A stretch of 64,000 nucleotides of DNA from Bacteroidaceae bacterium. Lineage in GTDB: Bacteria > Bacteroidota > Bacteroidia > Bacteroidales > Bacteroidaceae. The position numbers and the translations under genes were made by a program. Below the pieces are notes generated by a model. It was not told the DNA's origin. It saw only the letters and a program-made list of their open reading frames with translations, and ran no database searches. The stretch spans positions 1 to 64,000 of the forward strand of contig JAFZWQ010000025.1 in the NCBI GenBank assembly GCA_017617235.1, read 5' to 3'. Positions 1-9,800 of the stretch are shown here, piece after piece. Each line of letters starts with the position of its first letter. The stretch's first letter is position 1.

Positions 1-86
1 GGAGCCATAGCGGGATTCCATTTTCTCTTGAGGTGGCCGAAGTGGCAGCCTGCCTCCAGGAGTTGGTCAAAGTTTGTTCTTGACAT
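1..86 (-). CDS. rpsB: 30S ribosomal protein S2, N-terminal fragment (window edge)
   Basis: Reading the minus strand from the ATG at 86-84 gives 28 residues starting [18 protein letters not shown] and continuing through a KRKWNPAMA stretch, the typical S2 N-terminus. The gene runs off the left edge, so only the start is visible. S2 binds the small-subunit head/platform region. It follows rpsI by about 120 bp in the same direction, so it is probably the third gene of the rplM-rpsI-rpsB transcript. Confidence 0.93.
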   Translation of the reverse strand, partial: MSRTNFDQLLEAGCHFGHLKRKWNPAMA

Positions 87-206
87 AGTCTTAATTTGTT
101 TTTTGTTTTGTTTACTTTCTTTTTAATCTTTGTTAGATCAACCCACGGGTAGTCCCCCGATTAATAGGAGTCTCGCAGGTTTAGATACTAAACAGCCTCC
201 AGCAGA
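87..206 (-). promoter_or_regulatory. rpsI-rpsB spacer with possible rpsB leader structure
   Basis: This 120-bp gap contains a short palindrome (GTTTAGTATCTAAAC on the minus strand) and a second stem of the CGGG..CCCG type. Both lie ahead of the rpsB start at 86. S2 autoregulation through its own leader is known in other bacteria. Here the structural role is inferred only from the position and the hairpins. Confidence 0.35.
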
Positions 207-593
207 TTAACGCTTGCTGAACTGGAAGCGACGACGTGCCTTTGGACGACCCGGCTTCTTGCGCTCTACCTCGCGGCTGTCGCGTGTCATGAAGCCTTCG
301 GCACGAAGTGCCTTCTTATCCTCGGCGTTGATTTTCACCAGTGCACGGGCAATAGCCAGACGCAGAGCCTGAGACTGACCGGTATAACCGCCACCTGTGA
401 GGTTTACTTTAATATCGTACTTCTCTACGGCGTCTACCACAGTCAGGGGCTGTTTTACCACGAACTGCAGGATAGAGCTGGGGAAATATTCTGTGAGGTC
501 ACGCTTGTTGATGGTAATCTTACCCGAACCCTCAGTTACATAGATGCGGGCAATGGCGCTCTTACGGCGACCAAGTGCATTAACTACTTCCAT
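207..593 (-). CDS. rpsI: 30S ribosomal protein S9
   Basis: 128 residues, full length for the family. It shows the N-terminal GRRKSAIARI block, the central GGGYTGQSQALRLAIARAL segment, and the basic tail ending ARRRFQFSKR that reaches the P-site tRNA in the ribosome. It lies 9 bp downstream of rplM in the usual L13-S9 pairing and is cotranscribed from the promoter near 1209-1240. Confidence 0.98.
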   Translation of the reverse strand: MEVVNALGRRKSAIARIYVTEGSGKITINKRDLTEYFPSSILQFVVKQPLTVVDAVEKYDIKVNLTGGGYTGQSQALRLAIARALVKINAEDKKALRAEGFMTRDSREVERKKPGRPKARRRFQFSKR

Positions 594-602
594 CTTCGTT
601 GA

Positions 603-1064
603 TTATTTGAACTGGTTAATATCAATAGTCTTGGGGCTCTGAGCTTCGTGCTTGTGCTCGCTGCCTTCGTAAATGTAAAGATTTGCAATCAGGCGGTCTG
701 CCAGCTTGTTCTTGGGCAGCATGCCCTTAACAACCTTGCGGATCAGCTTCTCAGCACCGTTCTTCTTAGCCAGGATGCTGGCGGGAGTAGACTCCTTCTG
801 GCCGCCGGGATAACCCGAGTAGCGCAGATATACACGGTCGGTCATCTTCTGACCGGTCAGCACAATCTTCTCAGCATTTACGATAATCACGTTGTCGCCA
901 CAATCCACATGAGGTGTGAAGTTGGGCTTGTACTTACCTCTCAACATTTTAGCCACTTTCGTGCACATACGGCCCAGAACCTGGTCGGTAGCGTCAACGA
1001 CTACCCACTCCTTGGTTGCAGTAACCTTGTTCACGTTTGTGGTCTTCTGACTTAATGTGTCCAT
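603..1064 (-). CDS. rplM: 50S ribosomal protein L13
   Basis: 153 residues from the ATG at 1064. An in-frame upstream start at 1130 would add a non-conserved 22-residue lysine-rich extension and is less likely. The conserved blocks KEWVVVDATDQVLGR, HVDCGDNVIIVNAEKI, SGYPGG and KGMLPKNKL are all visible. L13 is an early assembly protein of the large subunit. It is the first gene of the rplM-rpsI-rpsB unit and has a long (about 140 nt) untranslated leader. Confidence 0.97.
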   Translation of the reverse strand: MDTLSQKTTNVNKVTATKEWVVVDATDQVLGRMCTKVAKMLRGKYKPNFTPHVDCGDNVIIVNAEKIVLTGQKMTDRVYLRYSGYPGGQKESTPASILAKKNGAEKLIRKVVKGMLPKNKLADRLIANLYIYEGSEHKHEAQSPKTIDINQFK

Positions 1065-1202
1065 TTCAGTTTGTTCGTTACTTACGTTTAACTTTTCTTT
1101 TTTCAATCTTTTCCGTGATTCACAAACCACCCGCCCAGGCCAATGGAAACGAGCTATTTACACACGGATTTGGGCCCTTTTTGGGGTACCCTGATAATAA
1201 TC
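1065..1202 (-). promoter_or_regulatory. Long 5' leader of the rplM-rpsI-rpsB transcript
   Basis: The inferred transcription start lies just below the TACCTTTG box at 1209-1216, which leaves about 137 nt of leader before the rplM ATG at 1064. That is long compared with the near-leaderless genes elsewhere in the window. It could hold an autoregulatory L13 leader; such leaders have been proposed in Bacteroidia. I did not derive a confirmed fold. Confidence 0.4.
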
Positions 1203-1208
1203 GGCTTG

Positions 1209-1240
1209 CAAAGGTACTGCAAATCGAGCGAAAAACCAAA
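1209..1240 (-). promoter_or_regulatory. Promoter of rplM operon
   Basis: On the minus strand there is TTTG (1240-1237), exactly 20 bp of spacer, then TACCTTTG (1216-1209). This matches the Bacteroidetes primary-sigma promoter (TTTG, N19-21, TAnnTTTG). The -33 box overlaps the left arm of the inverted repeat at 1237-1254. Confidence 0.8.
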
Positions 1241-1357
1241 TTTTTGAAGAGACAAATGCAGTAAACATGAAAAAAAAGATGCTCGCATATTGTTTATTCG
1301 TGTTTACAGCATGAAATCCGATAGGATTATAGTGCAACTATGTCTCTTCAAAATTTG
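1237..1357. repeat. Nested inverted-repeat element upstream of rplM
   Basis: Outer arms at 1237-1254 and 1341-1357 are reverse complements (CAAATTTT(T)GAAGAGACA) apart from one extra T. Inner arms at 1261-1271 and 1297-1307 pair 10 of 11 (GTAAACATGAA). The whole could fold as one long cruciform or hairpin of about 121 bp. Its left arm contains the -33 box of the rplM promoter. A 15-codon reading frame (1267-1314, MKKKMLAYCLFVFTA) starts inside it and looks like the front of a signal peptide, but is too short to call a gene. Confidence 0.55.
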
Positions 1358-1375
1358 TTTTTCCGAGATGCAGTG

Positions 1376-1441
1376 TACCTTCGACGCGAGTCAAAGGTAA
1401 ATGCATCCTACCTTCGACCAAGGAACGCAGGTCAAAGGTAG
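1376..1441 (-). repeat. Two tandem hairpins built on TACCTTCGAC
   Basis: Hairpin 1 is at 1376-1399 (10-bp arms). Hairpin 2 has 12-bp arms at 1408-1419 and 1430-1441. Both start with TACCTTCGAC and close with GTCAAAGGTA. In each, the single imperfect pair is a C-A mismatch in plus-strand RNA but a G-U pair in minus-strand RNA. That suggests the structure works in the 3' region of the sialidase transcript. Confidence 0.5.
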
Positions 1442-1489
1442 AATTTCCCCCTCGCGCATGCATAAATAAATAAGGTATAATTCTTCCGA

Positions 1490-1579
1490 GGGAGGAATAC
1501 TAACGCTACCGACGGAGCGTTGTGACGCTAGACGGGTAGCGTTGCAACGCTCCATGGGTAGGGATGTGACGCTCCGATG
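1490..1579. repeat. Palindromic 'AGCGTTGCAACGCT' repeat cluster, copy 1
   Basis: The cluster contains the perfect 14-bp palindrome AGCGTTGCAACGCT at 1538-1551, bordered by degenerate relatives such as GACGCTAGACGGGTAGCG. Related clusters occur at 39846-40105 and 53345-53478. It fills most of the non-coding stretch 1065-1579 next to the sialidase stop codon, in which I see no gene. Confidence 0.65.
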
Positions 1580-2827
1580 TTAGCGGTATTGGGCGGAAGT
1601 GATTTGCTGGATAGTCAGGGGCCGATAGACAATATTGTAGCCACCGCCAGAGGTGTTGCAATGAGTCTCTTCCTCATAGAGGAAACCTATCTGACTGTTG
1701 TGCTGAAGCGTCATAGTGCTGTAGGCCGAAGGAAGTTTGGTTACCTCGTAAGGACCACTCCAGTTGGCAGCGAGAGCCTCGGGCGTAGCATAGGAAGCAG
1801 GGTCGGAGAGTTCCTTCCAGTAGATACCAACACGACTGCGACCAGGTCCCAGGGGCAGGCTCTGCAGGAGCAGGGGAACACGTTTCTTGTCGCTGGCACG
1901 CACAACGGGTAGGATAAGTACTTCGCCGTTGCAGGCGTTCTGATTGGCCTCTACCCCACCGTTGTCCTTGCCGCTGAAAGCTTTCGTGCCCCACGAACCC
2001 TGTGCCGAACGACGGTCGGTGAAAGTGAAGATGTTATAGAAGCGTCCGCCCCAGGCACGGCTGCTGATGAGGATGTTACCATCGGGCAATTCCTCGCACT
2101 TGGGTTCGTCGCCACCAGGAACAGGCGATACGTCGACACCACCCAGGAACTGCCACGACTGACCGAAATCATCGCTATAGATGACCCAGTTGGCATTCTC
2201 CTTGTCGTTGCGCGAAACACCGGCACAGTAGAGGCGATAGTACTTGCCCACGCGGAGAGTGCGGCTCTGGAAAATACGACCGCTGCCCACAAACCAAGCC
2301 TTGATGGGGCCATACTTGCCCGCTGCCAGGGGTTGGTAGATGGTTTCCTCGCCGATGTATTCGGGACCGGTCCACGACTGACCACCGTCGTCGCTATAGA
2401 AACGAGCCATACCCTGATGGTGGTCGATGGTGCTGTAGCCAAAAAGCGGACCTCCGGAGCAACTGAGCAACAGCATACGGTCGCTGGTGCGGTCGGCAAC
2501 CAGACAGGCATCGCCGTAGCCAGCCTCCTGATGACCCTTGGTGAGATCGCCATCGCCTATCATAACCACAGGCTGGTAGATGTTTCCCCATGTCTTTCCG
2601 TGGTCGAGCGACTGACGGAAATGCAGGTCGATGCGCCCAGCCCCAATATCGCTACGGCAGTAACGATAGTCACTCACAGCCACCAGAGCCCCTGTACGCG
2701 TAGTAGCAATAGCGGGGATGCGGTATGGAATGTCCGCTGTGGTGCGTGTTCTGAAAATCTCGCTTTGGGCATTAGCCGCAAAAGGGAGGAGGAGCCACAG
2801 GAGGCTCAGGATGGTGTTTCTTTTCAT
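1580..2827 (-). CDS. Exo-alpha-sialidase, GH33-type
   Basis: 415 residues with a signal peptide (residues 1 to about 21, ending FAANA). The YRIP motif lies at about residue 35, carrying an arginine of the sialic-acid carboxylate-binding triad. Three Asp boxes follow (SLDHGKTW, SDDGGQSW, SDDFGQSW) near residues 73, 146 and 219. NACNGEVL and AYSTMT fit the catalytic acid and tyrosine nucleophile regions. This is a six-bladed propeller sialidase that removes terminal sialic acid from host glycans in the periplasm or outside the cell. It has no T9SS-type tail and no CBM. It starts 52 bp below the hisS stop and may be read from that transcript. No other sialic acid genes are in the window. Confidence 0.9.
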   Translation of the reverse strand: MKRNTILSLLWLLLPFAANAQSEIFRTRTTADIPYRIPAIATTRTGALVAVSDYRYCRSDIGAGRIDLHFRQSLDHGKTWGNIYQPVVMIGDGDLTKGHQEAGYGDACLVADRTSDRMLLLSCSGGPLFGYSTIDHHQGMARFYSDDGGQSWTGPEYIGEETIYQPLAAGKYGPIKAWFVGSGRIFQSRTLRVGKYYRLYCAGVSRNDKENANWVIYSDDFGQSWQFLGGVDVSPVPGGDEPKCEELPDGNILISSRAWGGRFYNIFTFTDRRSAQGSWGTKAFSGKDNGGVEANQNACNGEVLILPVVRASDKKRVPLLLQSLPLGPGRSRVGIYWKELSDPASYATPEALAANWSGPYEVTKLPSAYSTMTLQHNSQIGFLYEEETHCNTSGGGYNIVYRPLTIQQITSAQYR

Positions 2828-2850
2828 GGTTTTCGGTATTTCAGGGTTTT

Positions 2851-2890
2851 CGTTATGACGTTATATCGAGATTACGGAATTACGATTGTG
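2851..2890. repeat. 8-bp-period CG array across the hisS stop codon
   Basis: Five consecutive octamers start with CG: CGTTATGA, CGTTATAT, CGAGATTA, CGGAATTA, CGATTGTG. The hisS stop codon (2880-2882) and its last two codons lie inside. A second array of the same kind ends the DPP III gene at 25282-25321. Confidence 0.6.
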
Positions 2891-4247
2891 TTAGTTGCTC
2901 AATGAGTTCGGCGGGGGTGACAAGCTGCTGTTGGCCCGTTTCCATGTCCTTCAGCGTAACGCGTCCCTCGGACATCTCGTTCTCGCCGACAATGGCGACG
3001 AAAGGCACCTGCTTCTGGTTGGCATACTGCATCTGCTTCTTCATCTTCGCCGCATCAGGATAGATTTCGCAACGGATACCTGCCGCACGGGCCTGCGCCA
3101 GAATGGGCAGACAGTAAGCGGCTTCGGCCTCGCCAAAGTTGATGAAGAGCAACTGGGTGCTGGTGGTGACGGTTTCGGGGTACAGTTCCAACTGGTTCAG
3201 CACATCGTAGATGCGGTCGGCACCAAACGAAATACCCACACCTGACAGACCCGGCATGCCGAAGATACCCGTGAGGTTGTCGTAGCGTCCACCACCTGTG
3301 ATGCTGCCAATCTCGACGTCGAGAGCCTTCACCTCAAAAATGCAGCCCGTATAGTAGTTCAGACCACGAGCCAGCGTGAGGTCAAACTCTAATGGACAAT
3401 TGAAACTGGACAATTGACAATTCTTGAGGACGAAGGACACTTCGTCGATACCCTTCAGACCGATTTCGCTGTCCTTCAGCACTTGGCGCATGGTCTGTAG
3501 CTTTTCATCGTTCGTACCGCTGAGGTTGATGATGGGTTGCAGTTTCTCGATGGCCTCGTCGGGCAATCCGGCCTCGCGCAGTTCAGCATTCACATTGTCG
3601 AGTCCTATCTTATCAAGTTTGTCGATGGCTACCGTGATGTCCACAATCTTGTCGGCCTGACCAATGATTTCGGCTATGCCGGTGAGAATTTTGCGGTTGT
3701 TAATCTTGATGCAGACACGAATGCCGAAGCGACGGAACACCTCGTCGACAATCTGCATCAGTTCCACCTCGTTCAACAGAGAATCCGAACCCACAACGTC
3801 GGCATCGCACTGATAGAATTCGCGATAGCGTCCTTTCTGAGGACGGTCGGCACGCCATACGGGCTGAATCTGGAAACGACGGAATGGCAGGCTGAGTTCC
3901 TCACGATGCTGCACCACATAGCGGGCAAAGGGCACAGTGAGGTCGTAGCGCAGGCCCTTCTCGCACAGGCGAGTAGCCAGTTTATTCGAGGAATCCTGAT
4001 GGATATTCTCGTCCGTAACACCTCGCATAAAATCGCCTGAGTTCAGTATCTTGAATAGCAGTTTGTCGCCTTCCTCGCCGTATTTGCCCATCAGGGTCGA
4101 GAGATTCTCCATAGCGGGAGTCTCGATTTGCTGGAAGCCGTACAGCGCATAGACGCTGCGAATAGTGTCGAAAATATAGTTGCGACGGGCCATCTCTACA
4201 GGACCAAAGTCCCTGGTTCCCTTAGGTATGCTGGGTTTCTGTGACAT
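2880..4247 (-). CDS. hisS: Histidine--tRNA ligase
   Basis: 455 residues, class II aminoacyl-tRNA synthetase. Motif 2 is the [23 protein letters not shown] region. The HisRS-specific ARGLNYYTG signature and the GGGRYDNL plus GISFGADRI motif 3 region are present, followed by the anticodon-binding domain. It charges tRNA-His in the cytoplasm. Oddity: just before the [14 protein letters not shown] block, the segment [11 protein letters not shown] (codons at about 3392-3426) is encoded by a 7-bp-period array. Its N-terminus [16 protein letters not shown] is canonical. Confidence 0.97.
   Translation of the reverse strand: MSQKPSIPKGTRDFGPVEMARRNYIFDTIRSVYALYGFQQIETPAMENLSTLMGKYGEEGDKLLFKILNSGDFMRGVTDENIHQDSSNKLATRLCEKGLRYDLTVPFARYVVQHREELSLPFRRFQIQPVWRADRPQKGRYREFYQCDADVVGSDSLLNEVELMQIVDEVFRRFGIRVCIKINNRKILTGIAEIIGQADKIVDITVAIDKLDKIGLDNVNAELREAGLPDEAIEKLQPIINLSGTNDEKLQTMRQVLKDSEIGLKGIDEVSFVLKNCQLSSFNCPLEFDLTLARGLNYYTGCIFEVKALDVEIGSITGGGRYDNLTGIFGMPGLSGVGISFGADRIYDVLNQLELYPETVTTSTQLLFINFGEAEAAYCLPILAQARAAGIRCEIYPDAAKMKKQMQYANQKQVPFVAIVGENEMSEGRVTLKDMETGQQQLVTPAELIEQLTQS
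3392..3440. repeat. 7-bp-period array inside hisS
   Basis: Units ATGGACA, ATTGAAA, CTGGACA, ATTGACA, ATTCTTG, AGGACGA, AGGACAC run without a break in period. The reading frame stays open across them, because three 7-bp units equal seven codons. The encoded segment sits in a loop just before the HisRS signature. Confidence 0.6.
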
Positions 4248-4259
4248 CGTGATAATTTA

Positions 4260-4313
4260 CGATTTAACGATTTACAATTTATTTTATGATTTAATGATTT
4301 TGGTGCAAAGATA
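4260..4313 (-). promoter_or_regulatory. hisS promoter -10-like box and 5' UTR array
   Basis: TATCTTTG at 4313-4306 is a clear Bacteroidetes -7 box; no good -33 TTTG is seen at the right spacing. The leader down to the ATG at 4247 contains CGATTTAA, CGATTTAC and related octamers (4260-4299), which resemble the 8-bp CG arrays. Confidence 0.55.
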
Positions 4314-4368
4314 CAATAATTAAATTAAATACGTGGCATCGGAGGAGCGAAAACATTACACAAGGGCC

Positions 4369-6897
4369 TTAGAACGGGTATCCGACAGCCAAGTGGAAGC
4401 CCAGAGAGTCCCAGAACTTGGTCATGTTGTAGTAACCCGACTTGCCCGTTTCGTAGGGAGCATGAACGCCCACACCGATGTCGAATCGAATGACCAGAAA
4501 GTCGAGGTCGTAACGCAGGCCGAAACCCGTTCCCAGAGCTATCTCCTTGCCCATAGTTTTGGGATTGATGCTACCACCCGGACGGTTACTATCGGGTTTC
4601 ATCAGCCACACGTTACCCGCATCCATGAAAATGGCGCCACCCAGGTCGCTGACCAATGGGAAGCGGTATTCCAAATTGGCCTCCAACTTAAGGTTACCCA
4701 TCTGGTCGAGATAGCTGTAACTGGAATTTGCCGGATGGTAACTACCCGGACCTATGGTGCGCACGCCAAAGGCACGAATGCTGTTGGCACCACCGATGGT
4801 GAACAGGTCGTTGTAGGGAGCCACGCGACTGTTGCCGTAGCTGTAGATGACGCCAGCAAACAGGCGACCAGCCAAGTAGGTGTGGGTATGTCCGATACGA
4901 TATTGCTGGGTGTATTCGGCCGTCAGTCTCACGTACTGGGCAAAGGGCACGCCGAAGAGGTGCTTGTTTTTCTGGCTCAGCGGCTTTCCACCCATTCGAT
5001 ACAGCACGCTGGTCAGGTTACCGGCCTCCTTCAGGGAGAAGGTGATTCGCCGTTTGTGGTGTGTGCTGTTGGGATTAGTGAGAGTAATGGTGTACTGTGC
5101 CGAAGGTACGAACTGGTCACGCAGCGAGGCATAAAGTGCTGGACTTACCTTCACGATTGAGTCGAACTTGGCAGTCGTATGCAACTGTTTCTCATAGTCG
5201 AGACGGAAAGGCACCACCTCGTGCAGAATTCTCGGTTTGCGCTGGTAGGTATGCGACACACGGGCTCCGAACGAGACACGGTTGAAATAAGCCGAACGGT
5301 TTATCCAGTCGGCACTGATCTTGTACGTCGTCGTGGCCTTCGCTCTGCGGTTGAAGTATTTACCCAGTCCCAACAGGAGCAAACGCGGATAAGAGAGGTT
5401 CATGGACGTACCCCATTCGAACGAGTTCATAACACGGCGATTGCCGCGTGCCTGGGCTCCCGTCATCCATTCGTACGAGCCATAGGCCTCCAGGCTGAGG
5501 GTCTCGGCTCCGCGGAACACATTCTGCTTGGACATCGTAAAGCTGACGCCCGGTCCTACCAATCCGTTACTCTTGCCTGCTATGTTCCCCTTGAATTCTG
5601 CGGTATAGGGTTTATCGAGACGAGCCGTAATCTCCACATCCAACGTGTCGCAGGTAGCCGTTGTATCACGCGGAACGTAGCGCATACTCAACTGCGAGAA
5701 GATGCCCATCCCCACCAGATTATTCTGAACTGCTTCCTGCACTTTTTGGCTGTAGAGGTCACCCCTGCGGTACGAGATGAAACGTCGTATGGCATTCATC
5801 TTCAGTGGTGTATGTCCTTCGCGACCTGTATAAGCCATCGTCACGCTGCGTCTTCCGATGGTGTCCACCAGTTCCTGCTTTCCGTATTCATAGACATTGA
5901 TGCGGGTGCGACCCAGATAGTACTGACGACGGGCATTGTCGGGCGTTGTGGGCGACGGTACCACCTGCAACTGAACGAATTGCGGATGAGCAACAGTATC
6001 AGCCCGATAGACAATGTTTTCGGGACGGAAGTAATAGAATCCATTATTGCGAAATACATCGCTCAGGCGTTTGCGTTCCTCGTCGAGGTTGGGTACGCTG
6101 AAGGGGTCGTTCCGATGCAGCACCGTCCAACGCATGCTGCTGTGTATCAGGGAATCGGCCTTCTGGGGAAAATTCAAATAAGCAATGCTGTCCAAATGGA
6201 AAAGTTCGCCAGGATGCACCTCGTAGGCAACCTTTGCCTTGCGGGGATGTTTCTGGGGAATGGTATCGAAAGAAACCTGTCCACGGAAGTAGCCGTAGTT
6301 GCGCAGAGTGTTCTGCGCCACCTGAGTGCGAACACGCGGATTCACGGTAGTCAGCGTGACAGGTGTGGCGGCAAAGGTGTTGAACATCCACTTGCCAAAG
6401 CGTTTCTTGCTGTAAAGATACTTGTTATAGGTCCATAGGCCAACGGCTAACGGCTGACGATAGTACGACGAACCCATGAGCGAGTTGTTGGGTTTATAAG
6501 CCAGCACGCCTTCCACCTCGCTCTTGGCCGTAGCATAGGCCTCGCGATTCTTCTTTGGGTTAAGGGTTAAAGGAGAAGGGTTGACGGCTAAAGGCTTATC
6601 CAGTTCTTTTGACTTCGGACTTTCGTCTTTTGTCCCTGTAAGGTAGTCGGAAACAGTATTATAGGCATTGCCCAGGGCAGTGATAACACCCGTTGTATCC
6701 CCTTTTTCCTGCTCGGGTTTGGGCATTTTGTCATACGATACTCGCTTGATACCGGTGTACAGAACCTCGCCCTCGGCAAGGTTCTTCGTCTCAGAACAAG
6801 AGAAAATAAGGAATTGAGAAATGGAGAGCATGAGGAGGCAGAACAACTTTGTTGTCCACCTTCTTTCAAACCATCTATGTCGTAATTCCTTCCTCAT
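4369..6897 (-). CDS. tamL: TamL: BamA/TamA-family outer membrane lipoprotein
   Basis: 842 residues. The N-terminal signal ends at a lipobox (FLIFSC, Cys34), so it is lipidated. POTRA-like repeats fill the middle (about 180-400). The C-terminal half is an Omp85 beta-barrel with the ANSIRAFGVRTIGPG motif and a terminal Phe (AVGYPF). In Bacteroidetes this lipidated TamA relative pairs with TamB in moving proteins or lipids to the outer membrane. The start codon overlaps the tamB stop by four bases (ATGA), so translation is probably coupled. A linker at about residues 89-114 (PKSKELDKPLAVNPSPLTLN) is encoded by 7-bp-period arrays. Confidence 0.9.
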   Translation of the reverse strand: MRKELRHRWFERRWTTKLFCLLMLSISQFLIFSCSETKNLAEGEVLYTGIKRVSYDKMPKPEQEKGDTTGVITALGNAYNTVSDYLTGTKDESPKSKELDKPLAVNPSPLTLNPKKNREAYATAKSEVEGVLAYKPNNSLMGSSYYRQPLAVGLWTYNKYLYSKKRFGKWMFNTFAATPVTLTTVNPRVRTQVAQNTLRNYGYFRGQVSFDTIPQKHPRKAKVAYEVHPGELFHLDSIAYLNFPQKADSLIHSSMRWTVLHRNDPFSVPNLDEERKRLSDVFRNNGFYYFRPENIVYRADTVAHPQFVQLQVVPSPTTPDNARRQYYLGRTRINVYEYGKQELVDTIGRRSVTMAYTGREGHTPLKMNAIRRFISYRRGDLYSQKVQEAVQNNLVGMGIFSQLSMRYVPRDTTATCDTLDVEITARLDKPYTAEFKGNIAGKSNGLVGPGVSFTMSKQNVFRGAETLSLEAYGSYEWMTGAQARGNRRVMNSFEWGTSMNLSYPRLLLLGLGKYFNRRAKATTTYKISADWINRSAYFNRVSFGARVSHTYQRKPRILHEVVPFRLDYEKQLHTTAKFDSIVKVSPALYASLRDQFVPSAQYTITLTNPNSTHHKRRITFSLKEAGNLTSVLYRMGGKPLSQKNKHLFGVPFAQYVRLTAEYTQQYRIGHTHTYLAGRLFAGVIYSYGNSRVAPYNDLFTIGGANSIRAFGVRTIGPGSYHPANSSYSYLDQMGNLKLEANLEYRFPLVSDLGGAIFMDAGNVWLMKPDSNRPGGSINPKTMGKEIALGTGFGLRYDLDFLVIRFDIGVGVHAPYETGKSGYYNMTKFWDSLGFHLAVGYPF
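6557..6633. repeat. 7-bp-period arrays inside tamL linker
   Basis: Units at 6557-6598 are GGGTTAA, GGGTTAA, AGGAGAA, GGGTTGA, CGGCTAA, AGGCTTA. A second run at 6606-6633 is CTTTTGA, CTTCGGA, CTTTCGT, CTTTTGT. Both are in frame and encode a low-complexity linker between the lipidated N-terminus and the first folded domain. Confidence 0.6.
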
Positions 6898-9800
6898 TTT
6901 GAATGTTGTTCCTTCATTTTTTCATTTTCATCATTTCTCCTAAAGATGAACAATTCGCCCAATCGGGTACTCTTACGACGCAGCACCAAACCGGCTCCCA
7001 TCTCCATAATCTCACCTTCAAGTAGAGACTCAGCATCATAATCATAATAAATTCGTACATATCGCGTCGCGCTCTTGTCAAGACGATACTCCAACGACAC
7101 ATTATTGATAATAGCCTGACTCGAATTCTGGACATCGCTGCCATAGCTAACCTTACCTCCAATTATCAGGCTGATGCGATTACCTCTGAACCGTTTGGCA
7201 AAGCTGAAACTATAGTCTGTATGTGTGCCACCCGCTGCCGATTCCGTATTGTCGATACCAAAATTGATGTCGATGGAGGACAGAGCACGATTCGAGATGG
7301 CAGCAATCTGCGACTGGAGGAACGAGTTCAAGGCATTGGTGGCACTGAAACCACTGGTACCATTACCGCTCTCCGTCAGATACAAACCTGTTGCCAACAT
7401 AGTTACAGCCACCTTGCCACGTTCCTCGGCACTCATCGTTGCCAACTGGTTATAGATGGTCAGATCCGAAGGTGCCTCGATGGTAAACTCCAACCCCATA
7501 TTCTCCAGCGTCTGCGAGACAGTGAGTCCCACATCAAAGTTCACGCTTCGCGGTACATTATTCTCGTAAACAGTAGTCTTGATGCGTTCGCTGGCACTGA
7601 TGTTCAAACGGGGATTCAGTATGTCGCCAAAGAACTCAGCATAACTACCGCTCTGGATGGTAAAGTTCTTCAGCGACATCACCATCAGCGAATAGTTCAT
7701 CAGTCCGCTTACAATGGTATATCGCCCGAAGAGGCGCAATCCATCCTGATTGGTATAGGTCATATTCAGATCTCCCCCGCCCTCCAGGTCGATGCGGTTC
7801 ACACCGTCGGTACTGAGCAGACAATGTACCTGGGTGGCCTGTTCGATGGCGATATCCATTTGCATATCGATGTTCTGCAGCGACTGCTTGACGGGTTCCA
7901 CGTTCAGCGTGTCGGAAAAATCGACAAAGGTGACAATTTCCGACAGATGGTCATCAACCGTCAAGGGAGAATCGGCCAGGACATAGGTAACGTCGGTATT
8001 TCCACGAACATTCAGACGTCCGCGCAGGAGCATATCGTCGAGAGTACCCGTCAGCCGTGCGCCAATGTCCACGAACACCTTTCCGTAGGCCAGAGCCTTC
8101 GGGCTCTTAGGAGCATTAATAAGTTCGAAGTTACGAGCTGAGAGATCCAGATTGAGCAGAATCTTTTCGACGTTCCGGAAGTTGATAGTTCCGTCCAGCA
8201 CCAAGGGGTTCTTTCCCGTAGAATAGGCCTCGATACGCTTGAGGTCGAGGAAACTTTCACGTACACCAATGGTATCGTCAGGGAAACGGAGATGCAGGCT
8301 GTACATGTCGCTGTTCAAGTACATGGAATCGGTGATGATAGCACCGTTCAGGACTGGATTGGAGACCTTGCCCTTGACGCTCATCTCGCCCGTAACATAT
8401 CCCGCCAACTCCATGATGCCGTTGGGGACGAAACCATTGGCCAGGCTCAGCGGCAGGCGTTCCAACGAACCCTGTGCATCGATGGTTCCCTGATCGGCAG
8501 GATCGTAGGTTCCGGAAAGCAGGCCCACCTCGTTACCGTTGTGCAGGATAATGCCATCGACATAGTGTGTACCATCGGGGTTGGGCAGATATACGGCATT
8601 GATACCCACATTGTCCAACGCTGCACCCTCGTAGGTGAGTTTCTGTACACCAGCATCAATGAGCACGCTTGTCGACTGTTCCTGCTGTACCAGGTGGAAG
8701 TCGCCAGCCAGCACACCTCCCAGTTTGGGCATATAGGGAAGTACAGCACTGAGTTCGTCGAGATTGAAATCGTGGACGGACAAGGTAAGATCCTGCAAGG
8801 CTTCCTCGTTGGGTGTGCTGTAGAACTTGAATCCCGTACCGTCATCTGCCACTAGGTCTACATCAGCTTCCAGATGCATATCACCGTGCAGATAGATATA
8901 GTTGTCCTCGTTCAGTTTGAAACGGCGGTAAGCAATAATTGGATTCAGGGGATGCAAGTGCAAGCGATAGCCTTCGTCCCCAAGCCGAAGGTTGGCTCCC
9001 AGGTCCACGCCCTTTCGTCCTTTGGCGTCGTAGAAGGTGAGCGCAGCATTAGCACCCGTGGAATCGAGTTCAGCTTGGAGACCGGCCTCGAACACCACCT
9101 GTTTGTTTCGCGGTCCGTTGCGTACCCGTCCATCGAAACGCACCACATCGGCTGTATCCTGATGGATACGGAACTGTATGGTGTCGAGCAGAATGGAACC
9201 CGTGTTCAGGGCATGTACATAACCATTACCGTTCAGGCCCACCTGCGGGTCGCTGTCCAAGTTCAAAGCCATTACCCGATACTGATAGCCAAACGACTGG
9301 ATGATGTGGGCCAATGTGTTTTCCTCGCCACTATGGATACGCAGATTAACACGTGGCAACAGGCTCTTCAGTGTATCCTGCGCCAAATGCCGTTCCGTAA
9401 ACTGACGCTTGAATTCCGTAACCAACTGATTGCTTGTGTTCAGCAATTGGTCCAACCCATCACGCGAAACAAGTTCCAGTTGCAAGTCTCCAGCCATTGC
9501 TTCGGCATACAGCGTATCGGGTCTCATCAAAAGCGAGAGGGTGAGATCAGGTGGATAGAATGTGGTATCGGCCAGCATCAATTCTACAGCCTGCAGGTTG
9601 CCACGTATCTCATGTGCATTCTTCAGATTGGTATTTCCATCGGCTTGCAGATGCATAGACATAGCCAGTGGCTTCTGGGTCAACCCCAGCGCATACAGGT
9701 CGATACGACTAACTCCAAAGGTAAAATCGGCAGCCGTAATCTTCTTGTCGAGTTGCAGGGTAGCACAGGCATCGGCTGTCAGTACATTGTTTTCGCTATA

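Noticed and set aside
1267-1314. 15-codon frame MKKKMLAYCLFVFTA resembling a signal peptide
   Set aside because: Too short, within a hairpin element, no following coding sequence; kept only as a note in the repeat entry.
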